This document shows, piece by piece, positions 53,909-64,000 of a stretch of 64,000 nt of DNA. Made by a program: the position numbers and the translations under genes. The stretch comes from Euglena gracilis (taxonomy: Eukaryota > Euglenida > Euglenophyceae > Euglenales): assembly GCA_039621445.1 (NCBI GenBank), contig CP154955.1, positions 32,533,417-32,597,416 of the forward strand, in the 5' to 3' direction. The notes below the pieces were generated by a model that was given only the letters and a program-made list of their open reading frames with translations, was not told the DNA's origin and did no database searches. Position 1 is the stretch's first letter. Each line of letters begins with the position of its first letter.

Positions 53909-55605
53909 ATAATAATTCCATCCAATTTCGTATTTGGAAACGCTGGCCAATAAAGTTCGCATTGGCCGATGCCCCAGATGTGCCCCAAAGTATCAACAGG
54001 TGAGTTATATGTTGCTTTCTGTGTCTGCAGCACCCAACAGTTTGTCTGCATACTATGATGCTCGCCAATGAGTGGTCTCTATGGTCAATCCATGAGAATT
54101 TTTTTATGACACATCAAACAAAATCTTTTTGTTGTCATTGCTAAACATTTTGTACCATTCCAAAAGATAGTGTTTTTTTTCAAAGCCAAGACCCCCTCAA
54201 TGGGAGTCCAAAGTGAGCATGTCTGAGCGGAGGAGGACAGGCTAATTTCCACGTTCAGGCATCCAAGGTGTTGGGTAGGTTGGTTATAAGGAGACAGGCA
54301 TCGCGAGGTCTACGGAGGAAACACCTCCTGTGTTTTCTTTGTACCGCGAAAGTCCAGCAAATATTTTCAGCGGTTAGTGTACTCTGCTCTCAGATCATCC
54401 AAAGAAACAAAAAAAATCTGGAACAGAAAAACTGTCCCAGTAGTTTGTTTGGGTGTCTTTCCATCCCACAAAGGGTATGCCCCCATTTTGCCTATCAATT
54501 GATAGTCCATGGCCTAGCCAGCTGTGTAAAGGTGATATTTCCTGCCAACGTTAAGACACCCCCAGTCACAAGGACAAAGACAAATGAAATTCAGGGTCCA
54601 ACATTCAGAAACCCATAGCTGTTTCGCCTGTTGTGTCAACAGTTGTGTCAAGGTGCTGCACTTTGACGGCAGGCTCAATGTCTCCAATGGGTGTTGTTGG
54701 AGGGGGGGGTTGGCTTTGGAGCGAATGGCAGAGGTGGAGCCTGTCCCTAACTCTCTGGAGGTTTTGTTGCAGGCATCAACCGAGTTCCAAGTTCGCAAAT
54801 TGTTGTTTTCCCTACTCTCTTTGGTTGTCAAATAATTATCCAGTGTCGTCACCCATGAGCCAGCAGGGGCTTCCTGTCTCCGGGCTAACGGGGTAATGGT
54901 GCCCACCCACATCAAAAGAGATACTGGTGACTGCCTGGGATACACATGCTACGTTGTGGGTTCATGCTCCTGCCTCCTGTGTTTTGCAACAAGCAAAGGT
55001 TCAGAGGTAAGTCATATTCCAAGTGGCAATTTATGTGTTCTCAGGGACAGCATACAGGCAATGTCCTCAAACCTTCGCATTTCCCCATCACCAAAAACCC
55101 ATTATGTCTTAGGCTGTGGCTGCCAAAAATAGCGAGATAACCAGCAAATCTCTTTCCATTTTTTCCCATCGAAAATCTAGGACATTGGCCACAGTAACAC
55201 AGATCGTATTTGAGGAATGCCCCTGCCTTTTAGCAATCCATAAGAGTGACCAAACCCTGCCTAAAAGGTTATCTTATAGTGACATCAAATTTTGATTGTC
55301 TGACCCATGACACAAGATGCATACAACAACCGTCGTGGGGGCTGGAGGCCGTTAATTTTTATCCCTTCAAACGTCTGACCATTCATTTTGTACACACAGC
55401 TCGGAATCTTTTACCACCACATCTCTCTGTAATATCAGACAATCACACTGGCCGCACTGTCCCCCTCCCTCCGGTGTCCGTCCTCCCTGTATTTCATGTT
55501 CGCCCCCGCTCCCTCCCCCTCCACCCTCTTGTGAAGTCACCCAGCTTTCCCTCCCCGCATGGCCCTTCAGTCCGAATACCGTCTATGAGGGGGGCCACTA
55601 CGAGA
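53909..55605. other. No confident gene
   Basis: Short frames only. ALERMAEVEPVPNSLEVLLQ (about 54714-54773, +) and a 143-codon minus-strand frame (54945-54514) overlap one another. Neither shows a known domain. Confidence 0.35.
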
Positions 55606-55908
55606 TCACAGGATGACAGAGGGGGTGACCAGTCCCATGGGGGGAGCCTGCACCCCTACGCCATATTTCTTGCCTGGGGTCGTGTGGCCCTGTAGGACCG
55701 TGGACCTGTGTGCCCCTGTAGTGAGCAACAAGCACCTGGGGAAAACAAACATGTCTGTCAGGTTCTCAGCATCGAGTTCATCAGAGCCAATCATGGGGGA
55801 CTCCCCCACCAATATTTTCCGATGTTCAGCACACCACCAGGCCTGGGGTATTCTGATGGCGTAACCATGGCAAGAGCACACATCATCCATCCTGCATTCT
55901 GCCTCCAC
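55606..55908 (-). CDS. Exon-like open frame, unknown
   Basis: 100 codons on the minus strand including IRIPQAWWCAEHRKILVGES, DAENLTDMFVFPRCLLLTTG and PGKKYGVGVQAPPMGLVTPS. The alternation of hydrophobic and polar residues is protein-like, but no family is recognised and no partner exon is identified. Confidence 0.22.
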   Translation of the reverse strand: MEAECRMDDVCSCHGYAIRIPQAWWCAEHRKILVGESPMIGSDELDAENLTDMFVFPRCLLLTTGAHRSTVLQGHTTPGKKYGVGVQAPPMGLVTPSVIL

Positions 55909-56615
55909 CCCCCCCCACGGTTTCCCGCGTGAGGCCCGGCGATCTACATCATGCCGTAATCAAAATTCTCCTGAGATAAGGCATGCAGTTTAATTTGTAT
56001 TCACATTAAGGCCATACACATTTTTCTAGCTTCTGTCTGGTCTGTCACCTTGTTCTGTTCCTTCTCATATCGCTTTGACGTTGTCTGGCCTTGGCATAAT
56101 GATGTGCTGTTGGGAGCCCTCTACTTTTTGCGAGGGCGTTTGGTGTCCGATGACTCTCGTTGCGGACAACCCTCATGGTACCAACGCCCCCGTGAGCTTG
56201 GGTATGGTGGGCATTGCTAGTTCATTCCCTTCCAAAGAAGGCTCTCTTCAGCGGCTTGGTTACCCTCTGTCTAGTAACCACTTTGCTCCGTGCTCATCAT
56301 GGTTCCCCGGGGGGCTGAGGGGCAATCCCATCCGCGTCGCTGGGGGACCCTCGGCCAACGGCTCGCCCCACCGCGGCTGCCTTGCTCCGAGCAGTCCACC
56401 CAGCACGCATGGCATGAATGGGGTGGAACCCTGGCCCCGGCGCGGGGCCAGCCTCGGCGGGGACCCATCCTTGGGGCCCCACTTGGCAGGGGTTGATGGC
56501 ATCCATGTCCCTGCAGGCGGGGCTTGGTCGCCTCACTGCCATGGTGGACGGGGAGGGGCCACTCAGTGCATGCTGCGTGACCTCCCTGGCCTGGCCACCA
56601 CACACAAAAAAAAAA
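55909..56615. other. GC-rich region before the giant GTAT array
   Basis: 56260-56580 is GC-rich with overlapping frames on both strands (for example 56075-56590 +, 56260-56605 -) and no recognisable domain. A CACACAAAAAAAAAA tract leads directly into the GTAT array. Confidence 0.4.
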
Positions 56616-57414
56616 GTATGTATGTATGTATGTATGTATGTATGTAGGTTTGTATGTATGTATGTATGTATGTATATATGTATGTATGTATGTGTGTATG
56701 TATGTATGTATGTATGTATGTATGTATGTATGTATGTATGTATGTATGTATGTATGTATGTATGTATGTATGTATGTATGTATGTATGTATGTATGTATG
56801 TATGTATGTATGTATGTATGTATGTATGTATGTATGTATGTATGTATGTATGTATGTATGTATGTATGTATGTATGTATGTATGTATGTATGTATGTATG
56901 TATGTATGTATGTATGTATGTATGTATGTATGTATGTATGTATGTATGTATGTATGTATGTATGTATGTATGGATGTATGTATATAAGTATTTATGTATT
57001 TATGTATTTAAATATGTATGTATTTATGTATGTATGTATGTATGTAGTATGTATGTATGTATGTATGTATGTATGTATGTATGTATGTATGTATGTATGT
57101 ATGTATGTATGTATGTATGTATGTATGTATGTATGTATGTATGTATGTATGTATGTATGTATGTATGTATGTATGTATGTATGTATGTATGTATGTATGT
57201 ATGTATGTATGTATGTATGTATGTATGTATGTATGTATGTATGTATGTATGTATGTATGTATGTGTATGTATGTATGTATGTATGTATGTATGTATGTAT
57301 GTATGTATGTATGTATGTATGTATGTATGTATGTATGTATGTATGTATGTATGTATGTATGGTATGTATGTATGTATGTATGTATGTATGTATGTATGTA
57401 TGTATGTATGTATG

Positions 57415-57446
<32 letters not shown>

Positions 57447-59866
57447 TGTATGTATGTATGTATGTATGTATGTATGTATGTATGTATGTATGTATGTATG
57501 TATGTATGTATGTATGTATGTATGTATGTATGTATGTATGTATGTATGTATGTATGTATGTATGTATGTATGTATGTATGTATGTATGTATGTATGTATG
57601 TATGTATGTATGTATGTATGTATGTATGTATCGTATGTATGTATGTATGTATGTATGTATGTATGTATGTATGTATGTATGTATGTATGTATGTATGTAG
57701 GTATGTATGTATGTATGTATGTATGTATGTATGTATGTATGTATGTATGTATGTATGTATGTATGTATGTATGTATGTATGTATGTATGTATGTATGTAT
57801 GTATGTATGTATGTATGTATGTATGTATGTATGTATGTATGTATGTATGTATGTATGTATGTATGTATGTATGTATGTATGTATGTATGTATGTATGTAT
57901 GATGTATGTATGTATGTATGTATGTATGTATGTATGTATGTATGTATGTATGTATGTATGTATGTATGTATGTATGTATGTATGTATGTGTATGTATGTA
58001 TGTATGTATGTGTATGTATGTATGTATGTATGTATGTATGTATGTATGTATGTATGTATGTATGTATGTATGTATGTATGTATGTATGTATGTATGTATG
58101 TATGTATGTATGTATGTATGTATGTATGTATGTATGTATGTATGTATGTATGTATGTATGTATGTATGTATGTATGTATGTATGTATGTATGTATGTATG
58201 TGTATGTATGTATGTATGTATGTATGTATGTATGTATGTATGTATGTATGTATGTGTATGTATGTATGTATGTATGTATGTATGTATGTATGTATGTATG
58301 TAGTATGTTTGTATGTATGTATGTATGTATGTATGTATGTATGTATGTATGTATGTATGTATGTATGTATGTATGTATGTATGTATGTATGTATGTATGT
58401 ATGTATGTAGGTATGTATGTATGTATGTATGTATGTATGTATGTATGTATGTATGTATGTATGTATGTATGTATGTATGTATGTATGTATGTATGTATGT
58501 ATGTATGTATGTATGTATGTATGTATGTATGTATGTATGTATGTATGTATGTATGTATGTATGTATGTATGTATATTGTATGTATGAATGTATGTAGGTA
58601 TGATGTATGTATGTATGTATGTATGTATGTATGTATGTATGTATGTATGTATGTATGTCTGTATGTATGTATGGATGTATGTATGTATGTATGTATGTAT
58701 GTATGTAGGTATGTATGTATGTGGATGTATGTATGGATGTATGTATGTATGTAGTATGTATGTATGTATGATGTATGTATGTATGTATGTATGTATGTAT
58801 GTATGTATGTATGTATGTATGTATGTATGTATGTATGTATGTATGTATGTATGTATGTATGTATGTCTGTATGGATGTATGTATGTATGGATGTATGTAT
58901 GTATGTATGTATGTATGTATGTATGTATGTATGTATGTATGTATGTATGTATGTATGTATGTATGTATGTATGTATGTATGTATGTATGTAGATACATAT
59001 GTATGTTATGTATGTCTGTATGTACGTATGTATGTATGTATGTATGTATTATGTATGTATGTATGTATGTATGTATGTATGTATGTATGTATGTATGTAT
59101 GTATGTATGTATGTATGTATGTATGTATGTATGTATGTATGTATGTATGTATGTATGTATGTATGTATGTATGTATGTATGTATGTATGTATGGATGTAT
59201 GTATGATGTATGTATGTATGTATGTATGTATGTATGTATGTATGTATGTATGTGTATGTATGTATGTATGTATGTATGTATGTATGTATGTATGTATGTA
59301 TGTATGTATGTATGTATGTATGTATGTATGTATGTATGTATGTATGTATGTATGTATGTATGTATGTATGTATGTATGTATGTATGTATGTATGTATGTA
59401 TGTATGTATGTATGTATGTATGTATGTATGTATGTATGTATGTATGTATGTATGTATGTATGTATGTATGTATGTATGTATGTATGTGTGTATGTATGAA
59501 TGTATGTATGTATGTATGTATGTATGTATGTATGTATGTATGTATGTATGTATGTATGTATGTATGTATGTATGTATGTATGTATGTATGTATGTATGTA
59601 TGTATGTATGTATGTATGTATGTATGTATGTATGTGTATGTATGTATGTATGTATATGTGTATGTATGTATGTATGTATGTGTATGTATGTATGTATGTA
59701 TGTATGTATGTATGTATGTATGTATGTATGTATGTATGTATGTATGTATGTATGTATGTATGTATGTATGTATGTATGTATGTATGTATGTATGTATGTA
59801 TGTATGTATGTATGTATGTATGTATGTATGTATGTATGTATGTATGTATGTATGTCTGTGTGTGTG

Positions 59867-59898
<32 letters not shown>

Positions 59899-60506
59899 TG
59901 TATGTATGTATGTATGTATGTATGTATGTATGTATGTATGTATGTATGTATGTATGTATGTATGTATGTATGTATGTATGTATGTATGTATGTATGTATG
60001 TATGTATGTATGTATGTATGTATGTATGTATGTATGTAGGTATGTAGGTATGTATGTATGTATGTATGTATGTATGTATGTATGTATGTATGTATGTATG
60101 TATGTATGTATGTATGTATGTATGTATGTATGTATGTATGTATGTATGTATGTATGTATGTATGTATGTATGTCTGTATGTATGTATGTATGTATGTATG
60201 TATGTATGTATGTATGTATGTATGTATGTATGTATGTATGTATGTATGTATGTATGTATGTATGTATGTATTTATGTATGTATGTATGTATGTATGTATG
60301 TATGTATGTATGTATGTATGTATGTATGTATGTATGTATGTATGTATGTATGTATGTATGTATGTATGTATGTATGTATGTATGTGTATGTATGTATGTA
60401 TGTATGTATGTATGTATGTATGTATGTATGTATGTATGTATGTATGTATGTATGTATGTATGTATGTATGTATGTATGTATGTATGTATGTATGTATGTA
60501 TGTATG

Positions 60507-60538
<32 letters not shown>

Positions 60539-61447
60539 TGTACGTATGTATGTATGTATGTATGTATGTATGTATGTATGTATGTATGTATGTATGTATG
60601 TATGTATGTATGTATGTATGTATGTATGTATGTATGTATGTATGTATGTATGTATGTATGTATGTATGTATGTGTATGTATGTATGTATGTATGTATGTA
60701 TGTATGTATGTATGTATGTATGTATGTATGTATGTATGTATGTATGTATGTATGTATGTATGTATGTATGTATGTATGTATGTATGTATGTATGTACGTA
60801 TGTATGTATGTTTGTATATGTATGTATGTATGTGTATGTATGTATGTATGTATGTATGTATGTATGTATGTATGTATGTATGTATGTATGTATGTATGTA
60901 TGTATGTATGTATGTATGTATGCATGTATGTATGTATGTATGTATGTATGTATGTATGCATGTATGTATGTATGTATGTACGTATGTATGTATGTATGTA
61001 TGTATGTATGTTTGTATGTATGTATGTATGTATGTATGTATGTATGTATGTATGTATGTATGTATGTATGTATGTATGTATGTATGTATGTATGTATGTA
61101 TGTATGTATGTATGTATGTATGTATGTATGTATGTATGTATGTATGTATGTATGTATGTATGTATGTATGTATGTATGTATGTATGTATGTATGTATGTA
61201 TGTATGTATGTATGTATGTATGTATGTATGTATGTATGTATGTATGTATGTATGTATGTATGTATGTATGTATGTATGTATGTACGTACGTACGTACGTA
61301 CGTACGTATGTATGTATGTATGTATGTATGTATGTATGTATGTATGTATGTATGTATGTATGTATGTATGTATGTATGTATGTATGTATGTATGTATGTA
61401 TGTATGTATGTATGTATGTATGTATGTATGTATGTATGTATGTATGT
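56616..61447. repeat. Giant (GTAT)n microsatellite, 4.8 kb
   Basis: About 1,200 copies of GTAT (TATG) with scattered variants: base changes (GTTT, GTCT, GGAT, GAAT, GTGT), 1-2 base indels that change register (for example near 57047, 57361, 57632, 58302, 58990, 59049), a degenerate ATTTATGTATTTAAATA patch at 56990-57015 and a GTAC block at 61282-61308. The repeat has no stop codon in any of the six frames, so frames of up to 1,518 codons (Met-Tyr-Val-Cys or His-Thr-Tyr-Ile repeats) exist on both strands. None is a gene. Confidence 0.98.
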
Positions 61448-61700
61448 TCCACCCCGACGTCGTACCGCTTCACCGTCAGCGGGGTGGTGAACACCTTTCC
61501 TTCTGAATTCATTAATCCAGGAAAGGTGGCCAAGAGTACGACACCCACTCTTTTCTCCTGTGACTTTTGTGTCCCAATTACTCATGCTTTTTTGAATTGT
61601 ACCATTACCACCAGGTCGCCAGTCCTCACTCCCAGGAGTATTGTATTTTCTTTCTCCTGTCCGATAAACCCTTCCCCAACCACAGCTACTTCATTGTAGG
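61448..61700 (-). CDS. Possible minus-strand exons next to the GTAT array
   Basis: On the minus strand PTYNEVAVVGEGFIGQEKEN + TILLGVRTGDLVVMVQF (about 61700-61590) and, after a shift or short intron, GVVLLATFPGLMNSEGKVFT + TPLTVKRYDVGVE (61545-61447) look like one beta-strand-rich protein. The frame then runs into the GTAT array, so the gene is either truncated by the repeat or has an intron starting there (GTGGAACATACATACA gives a GT within the last codons). No family recognised. Confidence 0.3.
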
Positions 61701-62629
61701 TTGGTTGTTGTACTCCTCGTGGTTGTACTCCTCTCCTCAGCTTTTGACCTGGAACACTTCCAGGGAAAGGCCTCCCCACGTCTCGCACCTGTTCTCTGTT
61801 TCCCTCTTCTGATTTCCCCCTTTGGCCCTAATTTTTCCAGTGGTGCGCTCAGTTTTTCCCCCCCAAGAATTCAGGTCGGTGTACGTGTTTGTTGTGTGTC
61901 CTTTGGCAGCGACCCATTCTGCTTTTGTTGGGCCGTTCTTTGGCAACACGCCTGGACGCGGTGGAGGAGCCATTTCTGCCTCTCAAAAAACATTGGGCTG
62001 CAGGAGGCCATGCCATGTTGCCCCCCCCCCCCGAAACATTTTGAAGTCGTATTTATTTTCCTGCTGGGAACACCGCCTAGGTATAGCCCACAAATCAGTG
62101 CGATTTTATGCCAAAGGCATGTAATCCAACAATCAAATCTCCCTAAGCCAAGAATACGGATTCAAGTGCCTCTTGTCGCTGGTCTGTTCCATTTTCATTT
62201 GAGAATTTTTTGTGCTCTGTTCTGCTTCGTTTTTGTCGTTTTCCACGCAATGAGTACAGCTATGCATTTTACCCCGGCTGACGAGACCCGGCCCTTCCTG
62301 CTGCTCTTTCTGTTTCAAAAAGAATCGCAGAATTCTTTGCTGATTCTCAGAACTCTTCTGTCCCATCCAGCATCAGATTGTGTCCCTTTCCCTTTGTGGC
62401 GTCTGCATTCCCATCCCAAAACAACACCTGATTATTATCATTTATGATCTCCCCCAGGGAGGAGGGCGGTTCAGCCAACATTTTTTCCCCCCATGCTGGC
62501 CCACTAAACCCTCCTCAGGAAAACCCCTGGCTGACGCTTCGGTCGGATTTATAGCGAACCCCAGACATTACAAATTACAAGCATACTCCATCTGGCCACC
62601 CCTGGGAGCAATCCCAGGCTATTTTTGAG
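61701..62629. other. No confident gene
   Basis: Short overlapping frames only. The frame 61701-62447 (+, 248 codons) is rich in Phe/Cys/Leu with no domain and follows the T/C-rich composition, so I do not call it. Confidence 0.35.
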
Positions 62630-62740
62630 CCGAAGCGCGACGGGATGTTCAAGCATGCCTGGGAGAGTGTCTTCAGCTACATGTTCACCTACCACGGCCC
62701 TTTCGAGGCGCCGGAGGCTTCGCAGCCAGTTATCGCCTAA
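62630..62740 (+). CDS. Exon-like C-terminus, unknown protein
   Basis: After TTTTTGAG a 36-codon frame reads PKRDGMFKHAWESVFSYMFT, then YHGPFEAPEASQPVIA and TAA at 62738-62740. It stands out by GC-rich third positions against an AT-richer surrounding and looks like a genuine terminal exon. Upstream exons could not be assigned and no family is recognised. Confidence 0.35.
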   Translation, partial: PKRDGMFKHAWESVFSYMFTYHGPFEAPEASQPVIA

Positions 62741-64000
62741 TCCCCCCCAGTGATCCTCATATATGCTGTTGCCATGTTGTAAGGTGCCAGACTAAGGCAC
62801 CTTTTAGACATTCCACATCCCCAGGCACTTCTCACGGACGGCATCGAAAATATCTTTCCAGGTATTGCCAGATGTGTCAGGAGGCTCTAATTTCCCACTG
62901 CAGGGTGTTTCAGCTCGCCCACTTCCAACTTTGGTATTTCCCTCTTTATAGCACGCGGTCAAAAATGTTCTGCTGGAACGCCTCCCTACACTGTTGGCAC
63001 CACCACATGAAGTTGTTATTTACCCCATGTGCACAAGGGAGTGTTTGTGTTTATGGAGTGCATCTCATTCAAATGGTTCAGGCTTCGTTGCATTCCCCCC
63101 CGGCGCTGTGTTTCAGCACATGGGTGCCCCGGGGGCCATCGCTCCACCCTGCATCGAGCGTACACCTTTCCGTTCAGCCGCCTATTGCCATGTTGAATGG
63201 CCAGGAATGAAAGCAATGCCAACTAGGCCTTTTAGTCGGGTGCCGACCCCACCCCAGGGAGGCACTCACCAAAAGGCCGCTTGCTGCCCTGACAATTTCC
63301 TAAGCAGCCGCCATCCCTCTGCTTTTGGTGCCAGCGCAAGCATTAAATGTCAGTCGGCTTGGGAGGGCCCAGGTGCCTCGTTTCTGGCCTCCTCGGGGGG
63401 ATGGTGCCACACCGAACCATCGCACTGTTAATCCGTCTTTGTGTTTAACCTCTAGCACGGGGAACCAAGAGGCCCTGGATCCATTTCAAAATATCTTTGA
63501 GGTTGCACTTGCCAACCTGGGCGCCATTTTCCTGCCGCCTCACTCTTTTTCCGCCTGTGCTCTGCAACTTGAGGGAATAGTATTTCTGGCCATCCATCGT
63601 TTTTTTTTTTTTGACCCTCCCCAGTACATTATGCAACCACCCCATTCCCAGCCTTCCAGCCTTGTCGGGTCTGCCGGCCCCGGGCTCTTACCCAACTGCG
63701 GGCCATGCCCCGCTCCCTTCCTCCCGTCTCCCGTCCGAGCTTTTCGACTCCGGGAGCTGACCCACCCGCGGGCTTCGCTGCCCCACCCTTTACCACCTCA
63801 GCCGGCTACACTCTCACCCTCTTTCCCCCAGGTGTATTTTCCACCAAGCGTTCATGGCATTCTTACATGCCATTTCAGCCTGAATCGGGTCGGTCCAACC
63901 CCGGAGGTTTCACTCTGCCCTTGAATGCTGCAGTCCCCACCATATTCTCTACAGTCCTGTTGCTCTGTTCGTGAGGTATGATATGCTACTCGTCTTTTAG
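62741..64000. other. Unassigned right flank
   Basis: Contains the 26-bp TTTTAGTCGGGTGCCGACC-type dispersed repeat (about 63230, also at 3734). An exon-like stretch TGNQEALDPFQNIFEVALAN (about 63460-63520, +) follows a CTCTAGC pyrimidine context. Nothing is strong enough for a gene call. Confidence 0.4.

Noticed and set aside
56626-61548. Open frames of 200-1,518 codons (Met-Tyr-Val-Cys or His-Thr-Tyr-Ile repeats) on both strands
   Set aside because: (GTAT)n contains no stop in any frame. These frames are a property of the repeat, not genes.

Overview
This looks like nuclear DNA of a microbial eukaryote, probably an alga or protist; a chromerid or dinoflagellate-like alveolate is my guess and the sequence does not prove it. 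The reasons are GT-AG introns, an EF-hand gene with long repeat-filled introns, very large microsatellites, G/C homopolymer runs, and chromodomain Ty3/gypsy and DIRS-like retrotransposons that carry DNA methyltransferase domains. I see no bacterial operon, rRNA, tRNA or CRISPR array.

Layout. 1-9 kb: scattered exons of an EF-hand gene (+ strand), with microsatellites, hairpin repeats and a 1.47-kb TIR transposon (6717-8189) between them. 9-10.7 kb: minisatellites. 10.7-15.1 kb: a decayed DIRS-like element A (gag, RT/RNase H, Dam-like domain, tyrosine recombinase), followed tail-to-tail by an inverted fragment of a related element. 15.4-34.8 kb: a second DIRS-like element B (- strand), split in its RT by LTR element C (17067-33223, TSD ATGGG). 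C is itself split by LTR element D (19020-29014, TSD GGAAT), and D is split in gag by a small, very young, non-autonomous LTR element E (20666-22340). The nest is therefore four levels deep, and each target reading frame closes when the insert is removed. 34.9-48.5 kb: a third DIRS-like element G (+ strand), split in its RNase H by LTR element F (35060-47551, TSD CAGG).

F is the most remarkable element. Between its zinc knuckle and its protease it encodes a Dam-like (N6-adenine type) domain followed directly by a C5-cytosine-methyltransferase-like domain. A, C and D also carry a Dam-like domain, so methyltransferase-like modules occur in two distinct retrotransposon orders in this one window. 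All these elements contain stops or frameshifts, except that E is almost unmutated.

48.5-49.26 kb: an inverted paralogue of the 6.3-8.8 kb segment that lacks the 1.47-kb transposon, so it serves as a natural empty site. 49.3-56.6 kb: a short GTAT array, a 107-bp minisatellite and a possible poorly resolved + strand gene (50.6-51.6 kb). 56.6-61.4 kb: a giant 4.8-kb GTAT array. 61.4-64 kb: mostly unassigned sequence with a few exon-like stretches.
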